NCBI RefSeq assembly: GCF_047496725.1
Contig: NC_132970.1
Span: forward strand, 22,656,001-22,720,000
DNA: 64,000 nucleotides
Source: Anoplolepis gracilipes
Taxonomy: Eukaryota > Arthropoda > Insecta > Hymenoptera > Formicidae
Reading direction: 5' to 3'
Shown: positions 38,506 to 51,888 of the stretch, piece by piece
How the letters are laid out: each line of letters starts with the position of its first letter
Position numbering within the stretch: the first letter of the stretch is position 1
The notes under the pieces: generated by a model
What the model saw: the letters and a program-made list of their open reading frames with translations, nothing else
What the model was told of the DNA's origin: nothing
The model's database searches: none
Translations under genes and position numbers: made by a program

Positions 38506-38745
38506 TTTTTTTACACGATCTATTAAAATTAGCTTTTTCATTATAATTAAGCCTTATTTATTTTAAATAAATAGCATTATATATATATATATATATATAT
38601 ATTTAGAAAATGCTATTCAAAAATAAATAAGGATTAATTACATATATATACATATATATTTAGAAAATGCTATTTATTTAAAATAAATAAGTTAATTTAT
38701 TAATTATAATAAAAAATCAAATTTTAATAGATCGTGTAAAAAAAT
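38506..38745. repeat. Inverted repeat, arms about 72-80 bp
   Basis: Arm 1 (38506-38577) contains TTTACACGATCTATTAAAAT. Arm 2 (38666-38745) contains ATTTTAATAGATCGTGTAAA. The arms are reverse complements with a few differences. The AT-rich spacer includes a second partial copy of the AGAAAATGCTAT junction, so the loop itself has been partly duplicated. Confidence 0.75.
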
Positions 38746-40458
38746 TGATTAGTATGTATATATAATATTTATATTTATTTATTTATTTATTTCTATTGTT
38801 AATAGCTCTGCGAAAATAATATTTTATAGATAATAAGTTTTTCTTTTTCTTTCTCTGACAGTATATCAGTGCATTCGAATGCATCAACGCAGCGCGTGAA
38901 AGAGATAAAATAAAATTCCTAATGGGCATCCAGGATTTCCGTACGATGATTGATATCAAACATGATATCTATCGTTATTTTATCAAAAGCAGATAACTCT
39001 ACGGCCAATCGACTTCTTAAAGTCTCACATTAAATACTGGCAGCAACTTCTTGAGTAATAAACATGTTCGTTCGAGTCGAACGATACGGTTCGCGCTTTT
39101 TTGTGACGCGTCGCGAAAATTGTTGCAACTTACGATAAGCTGCTAATAAAAGGCAGTCAAATGTCGTGTGTTTATGTGCTGTGGTTCTCTGTTTCTCCCA
39201 TCATTTACATCGCGTCTAACGTACTTAGATTGCGATAGTGGTCACGAGTTGCTCTCGTAGATTTTTTATAAGCAATGGTTGACAGTAAATGAGTTTTTTC
39301 CTGTTTTTCATATTCGATAAGAAATGCCGAATATCAGTGATAAAAATATATTTCATTAAATAGGCTTTTACTAAGTTATCTGCAAATAAAATATATGATT
39401 ACGAATCCAACTCATCACCAAGTCCAGAATCGTATATAGAATGTTCTGAAAAAGGTGTGTCTATGTGTGCGTGCGCGTGTGTGTATGTGTGTGTATGTGT
39501 GTAGTGTTTTATACACGTATGCCCATCCAAAATTAACCAGCATTAGCTCAGATTTCTACAATTTCGAATATTTTTTGAGCGGACGCTTTAGAAATTTTTT
39601 AAACTTAAAAATTAAAAATATTTTTTCAAGATTTAATTATATGTGTTTTTTTTTTTTTGACTGTATCTTTTTTAATGCGGTGATAATCTTCAATCGTCGT
39701 GGTTATACTTGATTATACCTAATGTTTTTACACATATAATTTATTTTATTTGATTTGAACTATTGATCGTTTTACAAATTACATATATAAAATTCATTGC
39801 ACGAAAATAAAATTTTTGCATGTAACAAACGGAATCTAAAGAGAAAAAAAATTGGATATTTTAAATAATTATGGAAAATTTTGCTCACAATAGATTTTGT
39901 AATATTATATATATATATGTGTATATTGGATAAAGAAATTGTATGATATATAGGTATACAATTTTCTTATCGTACCGAGAGGCAAACTGATTATATATCA
40001 TTATAAGTACTTTTGCATGTATGCAAAATCGATGACATATTGTCTTTCAATTAACAAGCAAATTAGGTTGTTTTTTCAATTAACACTGGATAATCAAGAT
40101 CAGTCTAACTTCTTTCTACACGAAAATCGCACAGTTGTGAAAATTGACATCAGACGTGTAAAAACTTCACGTAGCAATGGTTTCGTTTGACGATTTCGTT
40201 ATTAACATTATTCTCAACATGACAAAATCGTACAAACCTTGAAATCTATCGCTTGATCACGTATGACATTTTATGCTTGAATGAAAATTAACGTCCAACA
40301 GCCTGTTCTTCAGATAAGATCTTGCAAACATCTGCCATCCTTTATTCGTAATGTACTTTGTTTAAAGCAATTAAGAGATCGTTTCTTCAAATGTTCATAT
40401 TTGATATATGTTACATTTCATATCTGATATTTCAAATACTTTTCTCAAGGATCTTGAT
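38746..40458. other. Intergenic DNA, no gene seen
   Basis: Mostly AT-rich, with a slightly GC-richer patch at 38880-39250 and a short GT-rich tract at about 39455-39500. No credible coding frame was seen. Confidence 0.4.
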
Positions 40459-41413
40459 GTTCAATAAATAAAGATTTTCAGTTTTATAATTATTTATTAA
40501 AATATCTCCTATCAATATTTGGTTAAAATAACAAAATTAATTAATTAATGCAGGTGTGATTACTTAAAAAAAAATCAATAATCTACGATTAAAAATGTCA
40601 TCTATTTATTTTAACATTTTGTGAGATTTTAAATAAATTTGAAAAAAAATTGTAAATAAATAATAGCAACTAATAAGTAACTAATAGTAAGTTAACACTG
40701 TAAAAGAGGACGATTAAAATGCTCTATATTTTCAAGATCGCGATTCTTGCACAATAACATAACTTTAGCTGTTCAATAAAGATTTTCAGTTTTTATAATT
40801 ATTAAAATATTATAATTATTAAAATATCTCTACTCGATGTTTGGTTAAAACAACAAAATTAATTAATTAATGTAATCTTTGCAGGTATGATTACTTAAAA
40901 AAAAATCAATAATCTACGATTAAAAATGTCATCTATTTATTTTAACATTTTGCGAGATTTTTTATAAATTTGAAAAAAATTGTAAATAAATAATAGCAAC
41001 TAATAAATAACCAATAGTAAGTTAACACTGTAAAAGAGGTCAATTAAAATGCTCTATATTTTCAAGATCGCGATTCTTGCACAATAACATAACTTTAGCT
41101 GTTCAATAAAGATTTTCAGTTTTTATAATTATTAAAATATCTCTTCTCGATGTTCGGTTAAAACAACAAAATTAATTAATTAATGTAATCTTTGCAGGTA
41201 TGATTACTTAAAAAAAAATCAATAATCTACGATTAAAAATGTCATCTATTTATTTTAACATTTTGCGAGATTTTTTATAAATTTGAAAAAAATTGTAAAT
41301 AAATAATAGCAACTAATAAATAACCAATAGTAAGTTAACACTGTAAAAGAGATCAATTAAAATGCTCTATATTTTCAAGATCGCGATTCTTGCACAATAA
41401 CATAGCTCTAACT
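40459..41413. repeat. Three-copy tandem repeat, unit about 312-330 bp
   Basis: Copies at 40459-40770, 40771-41100 and 41101-41413. Each begins GTTCAATAAA and contains TCAATAATCTACGATTAAAA and CAAGATCGCGATTCTTGCAC. Copies 2 and 3 are closer to each other than to copy 1, suggesting stepwise expansion. The array is non-coding and ends abruptly at a GC-richer islet. Confidence 0.9.
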
Positions 41414-43519
41414 GAAGAATCGCGATCCCGGACGGATTTCCGCGCACAATGACCTTTCGACCTTCCGAACGAGACGGCGCGGCGGAAGTCGTAAAAAGTG
41501 TCATTGAGTCCTCGATAGAGAGTGCAATATTGTTGCGTGCGTGTCGGGACGCGATGCCGGCGCAGGATGACCTTGGGGGGCCTCCATCATGACTCGAATC
41601 GAAAAGGAACCATAGGTGTACGACCCGCTCATCGTCGCACCTGCCGAGCTTGCTACGGCGATATCGACGGTGGAAAGTGGTCTCTCTCGCCGGACGAAAG
41701 TAGTTTATTGCGGGAAACACACGTCGACGAGTTTTCGTGCGCGCCTCTGAATAACGTGTAACTTGTTGGAAGAATCGTCGTGTACCAGCGATCTATCGGA
41801 AATCGTTAGCTGGGCTGACTTTTCATCCTGAAGTGGGGGAAGTGCGGATTAATAAGTAGGTATTGAGAAGAAACGTGTCAGCATGATCGTCGATGACGAG
41901 CGAAAATTGATTTATTGACAGTTGCATTTGCAATGGCAAATTAAAAGTTAATTGCTTGGAATATCGTCGTTTCCATCAAAATACGTGATTTTAATTTTAA
42001 TAACGAGTTCTCTGACGAATTAAAAGTCGATGTTTCCTTTAAAAAAATGTCACCGAAAGAAATCATCATTTATCGTATTTTTCAATTTTTACCATTATAT
42101 ATATATATATATATACATGTGTATCATTTGATAAATATGTATTAACTTTAGCCGAACTTTTGACTTAGCGACGAGCTATAATTACTTTCTGCAAATAAAA
42201 TGCTTGCTAATTTTTTATTGTCAATTAAACATTAATTAATAAAAATGAGTTAGAAAACGTTTCGCATCGCAGAAAGTAATTGTAATTATGTCGCTCAATA
42301 AAGTTAATACTTATCTATCAAGCGCTTTATTAAGCATCTATCATGTATGTGACACTAATGAGTGTGTATTCAAAGATGATTAATTCAGTAAACCTTTCAA
42401 TCAAAATAAATCAATAAATAAGGTACTTGTAGATGCTCGACATGTACCTCGAAATTCATTTCGATTGAATCATTCGTCACGATAACCGCGATTGATAATT
42501 TTAATATTTATTCCTACCGTTTCGCCGACGACAAAACGACCAATTAAACACGTCCTTTTTCGAACGGATATTAATCGTCCGCTAATTATTCAAATCATTA
42601 AATGCCGCTCGATTTGGTCGATCCGGAAGAAGTAAAAACAACAGGATGTAATTAACAGAGCTCAAGTTATCGTCGTTGACGTCTGAAGCATGATCGCCAA
42701 AAAAAGATTACATATATACACGTACCATTATATAAGCCAAGCGTTATTACACATAGCCATTAAAATTAAATTGTACATGGCATTCCAAGAACTAACCAAG
42801 GTCCATCTTTTTATTGTGTTACCGTTTAACAGTCAATTTTTCTGAAATTTTTATTACTTGTCAAACTCACACACATGCATTGTTACATAAGTATAAACAT
42901 CACTGGATACCTACATATCTTCAATAGAAGCTAGCAAATTTCGAGAAGTAGGTATATCGATGTCTAAGACTCTATTATTATTGTTTATTGGCTGATCTTG
43001 GCAATCACGCATAGGTAACTGTAAATCAATTTTGATATGAGCTGTCATGTGATTATTTTGAAGACATGTTACGCGCTGCAATGCCGGTAGTAAAGGATGC
43101 ACCGAGCGTGAATACGTCGGAGAAAGTGCCGTCGCACAGATAATGAAAAGGTTCGTGGTGACCAGCGAAAAATGTTCCACCGCAGCGTGGCATAACTGGA
43201 AATGAAAATATTTCCTTGACTGCTTTGTAGATTTCACTTTTCCCATTTGTCTACAGTTTGCCAACTATCCAGAAGCGCCTTGTCGTATTATCGTAATAAA
43301 ATTACGTGATAAAATTATGTAATTTGATTAACATCTGATTTATGATTAAGTGGTAAAGATGGGTTTTAAGAATGTCTTATTAGATATGACGTCTCTCGAT
43401 ACGCACGATATCAATCAAGTACTACGAATATTTCAAATTCCTTTGTCAAATTTTATAATTAAAATATAATAATCTTTGATTAAAAAAATTTTTACTTAAA
43501 AATATTGTGTTGAAACATG
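41414..43519. other. Intergenic; GC-richer islets at about 41414-41780 and 43060-43220
   Basis: The first islet carries overlapping frames on both strands (41367-41720 minus, 41522-41761 plus) with no recognisable domain. It may be a distal promoter or 5' exon of the cyclase. The second islet holds an exon-like minus-strand frame, reported under findings. The DNA between (41790-43050) is AT-rich, with a short (AT)n at about 42093-42113. Confidence 0.4.
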
Positions 43520-43909
43520 CACTCAAAAAAATGATCTTGCAACTTAAAAAAAATTTCTAGACGTAAAAAATTAACTGAAACAGATAAATGATTAGCAAAT
43601 ACTGTGATACTGTATATGTTTTGTACTTAATCAATTTAAATGACAGAGACAGAATTTATATCTGTATTATTAGTGTAATTTAGACAAAATTTTTCTGTGA
43701 TGCTTCATCTTTAAGGCCTATTGTTAAAGATAATTACATTTGTGATTAATATTTAGCAATAGGATCTTAATTTTCTAGACGTGTTGCTACAATATTGCTG
43801 CTATAAATTCTATATATGACAAACAATATTCTAGATACAAAAAATAGCAATAAATTTTAATTGAGACATTTAAAAATTTATCTACATTAGTAAAATGTTT
43901 TCTTGAGTG
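43520..43909. mobile_element. MITE-like element with CACTCAA termini, copy 1
   Basis: It begins CACTCAAAAAAATGATCTTG and ends TTTTCTTGAGTG, so the ends form a short terminal inverted repeat. It matches 48291-48650 along its length in the same orientation, with substitutions and small indels. There is no coding frame. Two dispersed copies with inverted ends support a non-autonomous DNA transposon. The target duplication is unclear. Confidence 0.7.
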
Positions 43910-45157
43910 TGATTAAATAAAAAAAAAGTTAATTTTATTATAAAAAGAAGTTATAAATGTGTGGTAATAAGAAAGAGTATGGTATTTTACGAAACATTCT
44001 GGGAAAAAAGATTGTAAACATTACACGCAATTTATTTTAATCCCTAATAGCGTCCTCGGCAGGATAAAGTGCTTCGTAATTCTGCAAAAGCGGTACGCGT
44101 TATCGGCTGACAAAAATATCTACCTAATTTTTCGATCAATTTCGGCTATCTCTCGAAGCTTTTATAAAGTCGAACAAAAACAGCCGCATACAAGAATCAC
44201 AAAAATAAATGTGAGAGAATTCCTCTCGAATCCTTTCACCATTTGCTTGAGCTCAGTTCAGAGGAAAAAGGATACAAACAGAAATAATGTTTAAAGAAAA
44301 ACAAATTTTAAATGCTTCTATTCTGTTGTACAGAATATTTAAAATTTAATTTTATTCCTAATAATTAAAGCTATAATTATCTGCATACGTCATACGATAG
44401 AATAAAAATAAATATATTTTAATGTAAAACACAGTTAATATAGATGTAATTATAATAAATAAATATTTATAAATATTTAATAACTTTCTGCATAACAGAA
44501 ACTTTAAACGTGCATTTTTTTCTAAAATAGTATTTTTGTTTAAATTTTTTACTAAAATGGATGACTATGTTTTAAAGCAGTACACTAAATATGAATTATA
44601 ACATTTAATAGTTCTATTTAAGAGGCGAAGGGAGGTGACGAATTCAGTTTTGAAAAATGAAGCAAGATTATTTCACAGATTAATCTTGAGCAAAGTTACA
44701 TTTAAACGGAAAAAAGTGTTCGAGAATGTCGTTATTTGCTCGCGTATGTTTTTGCCAAGAGAGAAGTAAAAACTGCTGTCGGGTTTTAATAGTCGCAGGT
44801 TCTTATCTAGTCATTTATTTGTTTTAAAAAAAAGTAATTAGAATGTGCATATTGAAAGAGCTATAATCGATATATTTTTCGACGCAGAGGGAATTCTGCG
44901 ACTCCGACGAGAAATGCAAACTACCTCTGTAATGTCATCGAGCGGATGTTTCTAACTATATGTTATTATCGAGATATTTGTTTGGTCTTTCAGATGTCCG
45001 CGTGAATTCTTCAAAAAAGTGTTTAAAATTATATTTAATTTACCTGCTACAAGAATCTCAACTTTCCTGACAGACGAAGAAACAAACTGTTTTCTATCTG
45101 CCTCGTCGCTTTATCGTCCAATCGATGTCGTGTTGTGCACCAGGTAGAATTTGTAGG
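43910..45157. other. AT-rich intergenic DNA upstream of the cyclase
   Basis: No coding frame or repeat was recognised. Slightly GC-richer patches occur at about 44040-44260 and 44870-45150. Confidence 0.4.
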
Positions 45158-45203
45158 TATAAAAAACCAGGAGTGTGCATTATATAGTTGATTGAAAGAG
45201 GGA

Positions 45204-45247
<44 letters not shown>

Positions 45248-45535
45248 AAAGACACAAGGTAATCAAGTCAGGGGGAGTGTTTCGAGTGGCCCATTTCCCT
45301 TATCATGATAAAGCCTCGGTTTGGCGTGACCATCACGGAGAACCGCCACAGGTAGTGCATGGGGTGATTCACTTTTCGATTGCCATTCATGTGATCAGTC
45401 TTCTCGCGGATCCGCCGCCGCGATGAGTACAACAGCCGCGATTTCGCTGTCGCCGTCGTCGCCTTGTCATCGTGCTATAATTGTCATCGAAGAATGATTT
45501 GAAATCGGCACGTGAGACCCCAGAGCGGAACGAAG
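45158..45535 (+). promoter_or_regulatory. Candidate adenylyl cyclase promoter and 5' leader
   Basis: TATAAAAAA at 45158-45166 is followed by a GA-repeat (45207-45242), a GAGA-factor-type tract common in insect promoters. GC-richer sequence then runs up to the start codon at 45536. The TATA box would place transcription start near 45190, giving a leader of about 350 nt. This is inference from position and composition only. Confidence 0.4.
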
Positions 45536-48500
45536 ATGGACGTGGAACTGGTGACCCGAGCGTCGCTGAGCTCTCTGCAAAACGACGATGGCCGCATCGT
45601 CTCCCCCAACAGCTTCGACGAATGGACGTGGTCTAGCCTGAGGGTAAGTAATTAATGATCTGTTTTTATCGATGATGTAGAAAGCCACACACACGTGCAT
45701 ACACATATGTATATATAAGGATAAATATTTCAATATGCTTTTACTTTTTATTTTTTTTTTACTCACTTTTTATGTTATTGCATACCACACATGGATTCAC
45801 CAACATTCTGTCGAAAATTTCGAAAGATCTTTATTCTTAGCTATTCTCTGCTGTTATTTATCTTTCCATTACAACTTACAGGCTAAATATAATTTTTATT
45901 TATACTGTAATAAGAATTCAGATTAGATTACTTTTCACATTACGAGAGTATTATAGTATCTTGAAGCTACAGTTCTTTGCGACTTCTTCAAAATGTTTAA
46001 ACAATACTGGAGCTTTGGAAATGCATTTTGCATTTAAAAAATTTTTTTAGATCAATTTAATATTTCAGTATTTAGATTTTCTACAGACTTAGCTGAAACA
46101 TAGCTATGAATTTTTTTCCAAGGCTAATAAAAAGAATATTATAAAACTTTCTATACTAGTTGCAAAAAAAATAATTGCAAGATATATTTCAATTTTGAAT
46201 TGAAAGCCCAAGCTATCGAAATTCTGTCTTCTATTAACTAAAAATATAGACAATATTTTCACAGAATTTAATATTGAGTTCAATCTTTCGCATCAACGAG
46301 TATGTACGATTATATAAAATATAATTTCGATCGAGAAAATCCAGCTGACAAAAAGTCACCCGAAGAAAATAAGATTACAGGAAAATGTGTAGCGTAAAGT
46401 TACTATCAGGAAAGAGTGATAAACAAAGCAAGAAGACGAAAAAGATAGAAAAAAGAAATTCTTCGAAAGTGCAGTTTATCGACAGTTCTGCGATCGATTT
46501 ATCTCTATGATATTTCACGTGACATTCGCGCGAGCACAAACTCGAAGAAATTAATACAGAGGCGGAAGAAATTTTTCTACCCTACCATTTTTTCTCAAAA
46601 AATGCAGTTGCGGTTTACTCTCTTCTGCATCATGTGCGATTCCAAGTTATTTGCCGTGTTATCAACGCGCGTATCAGCAGCAGCATCCGATAAAGTTTAT
46701 TTTAGAAAAAGCGATTCAATCACCGACGCACCATCCTTCGTTCTAATCCATTCAACGTTTGCATGCAGGTTATTTGTCATTGGAATTTTTACACATTTCT
46801 TTCTTTATTTTGCTATCGAAAAAATCGAGAAAGAAATGTAAAACAATACCTTATTTCTTATTTTGATAAATATCTATCCTTATTAGAACACTTTTTATTT
46901 TTAATTTGTTACAAACTATTTTAGGATTGTTTCAAAAATCATATTGTTTGAATTATAATAGATAAGACTAAACTGAAGATTTTTTTATTTAATTCATTTC
47001 GGTTCGGTACAATCTACTTTCTATAATCGTACTGATAAATCAATGTTTGATCGAGCTCACGATCATTAATTGAAATGTAATCTAAGACAATTAAATCTAT
47101 CAATACTTAGATGCAGGTACTAGAAAAAAATTTTCACATTTTATCTAATGTTATTATTCAATATGACAGTGACTTATGAATCAATGCTATTGTCATCCGA
47201 ATATTTGGGAGAGACGAAGGATGATAAGCAGGATGAGGGACAATACTGACACGAGACGTGGAGAATGAGAAACGAGTAAAAAAGAAATGAGAGAGAGACG
47301 AAAGGAGACCTGCTGTGCGAATTCGGGATTGAAGATCAATATTCAGCGAGACAAGAGAGAGAGAGAGAAAGCGAGATTCGCCAAGCTGCGAACGGCAACG
47401 AGTGGACAAAACGCACGCGCGAGACGAAAGTACGGAAGCACGTTTCCCCCTGACTGTTACTGCTGCAGCCGGCTGCAAGTGGAGGTGCTTTTAAGCGCAC
47501 CTTGTCTAATTGCACTTTAGACGGACGTAATTTTTCGGCGGGTGTGGTCGTATCGCGAAAAGTCACACTTTGCTTCGAATCGTAGTGTTAATTTCGGCCA
47601 GTGGCACGTGAGTATCTGCAAACGAAAGCAGAGACATTCCATCTCTTTCGTGAACCTACGTTCCAATAGTACGTTATATATACGTACGCGTTATCATCTA
47701 AATGCATTGATCACCAGGCTAACGATGCATTTTACACGCGATTGATGATCACTGTGCAAGAAATAATATTTCGATAATTATTACAGAAAAATTGTCAAAA
47801 AGGAAATTTTATTATGACGCATGCAAATGTATTTCGAAAATTCTCAATTCAATACTTTGTTAAAATAACGAGGTTTACTTTATTTTATTTACTAGATATA
47901 TATTGCAAGAATAAGATGAGAGAAATTTTTCAAGATTTTTGGTTCCCGATTTATATCAGAAAAAAAAGATAGTTGAATATTTTAAATTAGTTCTAACTTT
48001 ATATGATTAAAAAACAGTTTGCGATAAGTTCTGACAAGATAAAAACGTGATAGTTTTCTACAGAAAATATTTTGTACGTGACTTTCTTTAAAGCATAATT
48101 AATTAATTGTTCTTTTTTTAATTGTTACTCGATGCGACGTTCTTCAGTTGTTCTTAAGAATATCTTTCGATAAAATAAAATTAAAGACAATTGAATAAAA
48201 TAAAGCCAGATTATTTTCCAGATATCCAATATATCTTATAGCATTCAATATTTAATATTCGAACTTGGCGACTTGATCTTTGGTATTCTACGCTCAAAAA
48301 AATGATCTTGCAACTTCAACAAAAATTTTCTAGGTGTAAAAAATTAACTGAAACAGATAAATGATTAGCAAATACTGTGACACTGCATATATTTTGCACT
48401 TAATCAATTTAAATGACAGAATTTATATCTCTACTATTAGTGTAATTTAAACAGAAAATTTTTCTGTGATGTCTATTTTTAAGGCCTATTGTCAAGGAAA

Positions 48501-50787
48501 TTATATTTGTGATTTCTAGAGGTATTGCTAGAATATTGCTGCTATAAATTCTATACGTGATAAACAATATTCTAACAGATACAAAAAGTAACGATAAATT
48601 TTAATTGAGACATCTAGAAATCTATCTATATTAGCAAAATATTTTTTTCAGCACAATATTCTAACATCAGTATCTAACATTCTACTCTTAAGAAAAAAGA
48701 TTTTTAACTCTGAAATATTAATTCTTAATCACCACAAAGATATAATATTTCAAGGCAAGATATTTTTACTTTTCCTTCCAAGTTTATTATAAGATAAAAA
48801 ATTGTTGTTGAGATAATTGATATAATAAATATAATAAATGTAATAAATTTTTTTGTTCAAATTATTCAAATTAATAGCGTGCTCCAAATATTAATAAATG
48901 CAATTTAATTGTAAAAACAAATGAATCACACAGAGAAGAATTAAAAATATGCATCTTGCTATACGCAACGTAGAAATTAATCCCGGACGTAATCCCACTC
49001 CATAGCTCGAAACGGGCAAATCCAACAGGAGCTTGCGATGCATTCGACGGTGCATACTAAAGGAGTTAGGATCGTGCGACTGCGCCCGATCACGGATGCG
49101 GTTTATCATTTTTACGAGCCTAGTTGTGTAATTTACGCGGGCCACGCGCTACGCACATGCGATTATCAGATAGCTGGTGACCAGGCAGTTGTGCAGGCGG
49201 AAATGCTAGGGAAGACGCAGCCGCGACTTGCAACCTTCTCGCGATGTCTGTGCAAAGGGTTGCAAATTAAAAATTCAATCTCGCGACACGTCTCGAATGT
49301 CAATTTCTGGTGCGCGTTGTCTTGTGAAAACTTACGTGGCATAAAAGTGAAAAAAGTGAATGACTATAAATCGTTAATTTACCGACTTATCAGTAGATCA
49401 ATTGATCAGCTGATTAATCGATGTTATTAAACATTTTTATTTTTGTACTTGATAAACACATTCCGAGGAGGAAATTAATCCAATGCGTTTCAACAGAAGA
49501 TAGCTTTTATAAATACTTAAACGAATAAAGATCGAGAGTATATTTTCTTTATAATTCTCGTATAATTTGTATATTGATATACAAATACTGTCTGATACTG
49601 TCTGATACTGTGTGCAAATGTTTTGATACGAAAATCCATCAAGTACTAAAAGTGTGTTATAAAAGCAATGACGTAATCCAATATATTTTCATGTATATAT
49701 ATCTGAAAGTACAACCTTACAATTAAAACGACATTATTCTGATATACATAAAAGGAGATTCTTGCTGCGATATAAAAGGACATTTTACAATTAGCTGAAA
49801 TACATGCGATCATTTATTAAAAGTGGAATCTTGACGTAATCATCGATTCATAAATCGCGTAATAAAATATATAATAAAAGTCTCTATCATTGACGGAATA
49901 TAAAAAATAATTCTTGGACGAATTCTCCTCTCGTCCGAATCGAAATCCAGCTGGCTGAGATGAATTGCAACGCTATATGTTTCGCACAATGACAATGTTA
50001 TCCATTTTCATAATCTATATTGACTGATGTCTCAACGTTATGGAACGATAACAGTGCATATACTCTCTGATAAATTTATAACTCAACTTTTGAAATTAAG
50101 AGCAAAGATACTTTTTATCAAATCGATTAACAAATGTGTGTGCTTTTTGATTTATTACTTTGGCGTTTAATGGGAAAATAAATTATCGTATAACGAATTA
50201 ATACTATAAAGATTTGCATTTAATTACATTTATAATATAATAATAAAAAATAAGAATAACAAAAGATTCATATATATCTTTTTGATCAATGTTTTTTTTT
50301 CAACAGGAAATTTTCTTAATCTAAAAATTGAAAAAATTCACATACAATTAGAAATTAAAAAATTAAATATAAACAAATAGATTACATACCGTTAAAATCA
50401 ACATACTAGTGATCTCTCTAAACGTTTCTTTTAAAAATAAAATTTCGCAAATCATACACATCTTTTCATTGAATTACTGAATCTACAAAATTAACGATTA
50501 TAGTATAGTTTTGCCGCAATAAGTACTTTTCCATGTCTTTTGCGCGAAATATCTGGAACATCACGATTATCTACAATAATTTGCCGATTCGATAGCGAAT
50601 CGATTACGATCTTAAGCAAACTTTCACTTTCAGAAACAATTCAAGTACAAGAGCCTAGAAAAGCTTTACACGATCTATCAAAGACGATTACAATATGGTT
50701 ATCTCTCAATATTCATCTTGCTGCAACTGCTGCTTAGACTCATATATTGCTTGACTCTGATCACGATGGTAAGCTCAATATTTAAGA

Positions 50788-50828
<41 letters not shown>

Positions 50829-51828
50829 GCAATATTATATATATGTATTGTACATTAGTTTTTAACAGAAAAATTAGATCTTTGAATAAATAATTCTTTA
50901 AATATATTAAATTAAATGTTTGTCACTTAAAGATTAAGAAATGAAATCCTTATTTTTCCTTACATTTTTTATTTTGGTTATTAATATTATTATAATATTA
51001 AATTAAATTAAATTAAATTAAATATTGTTCTAATATTATAATTATTAATATTATTTATATGATTTGCATAGGTTTCTGAATCTTAAGAATCTATAATAAT
51101 AACATGATTAAGAAAGATATTTCTATTTCTTTTCTTCAGCTCAGCATAAAGGAATGCCTGCTGGACATCGTAGTCTACTGTATCGTAGGCGCTCTACTCT
51201 GTCCTATGATCGCTCTGTCATTCAGATCGAAAATCATCGCCAAAAACACTTATTTGCCAATTATGCTTTCCTGGCTGATCGTTGTGCTCTTGGTCGCCGC
51301 TGACCTAGCTATTCCTCTGTATTATACCTTCGCCTACGCTGAAGGCATCCCGCCGATAAGGTACTGATAACTCGCGAAGCAAGCAAATAATTGTGCAAGG
51401 CCTCGCATCTGATTATTATCGTTATTGTCATCAGCCTTCGGAGACTTCCTAGTGACAGTTGCCTCTTTAACGAACAGTTTATCGAAATTATTCCGTGATA
51501 ATTGTCTATCTAAGCATATAAATATTTATTACTGATAAAAAACAAAATGTGTATTTTTGTATAAATGTATTCCTTTTTATTTTTGTAACATATTGTCAAG
51601 AAAAAAGAATGGCTAATATTACAACGATTGATATCTATCGAGCACATGGCGCAAAATAAAAACAAAATTACTAATATAGAGATATTTTTGTAATAAAGTT
51701 CTATTAAGTACTTATTTAAAAAAACTTATTTAACATAATTTCGCATATGCAGTCATATATTCAATCACATAAAAAAAAATTGTCTCCATCATTATTCTTT
51801 ATATTTTAAGAATCTAAAGATATATGTA

Positions 51829-51888
<60 letters not shown>

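Noticed and set aside
42911..43264. 117-codon minus-strand frame
   Set aside because: No ATG start and no domain; another frame of the same islet looks more like coding sequence and is reported as a finding.
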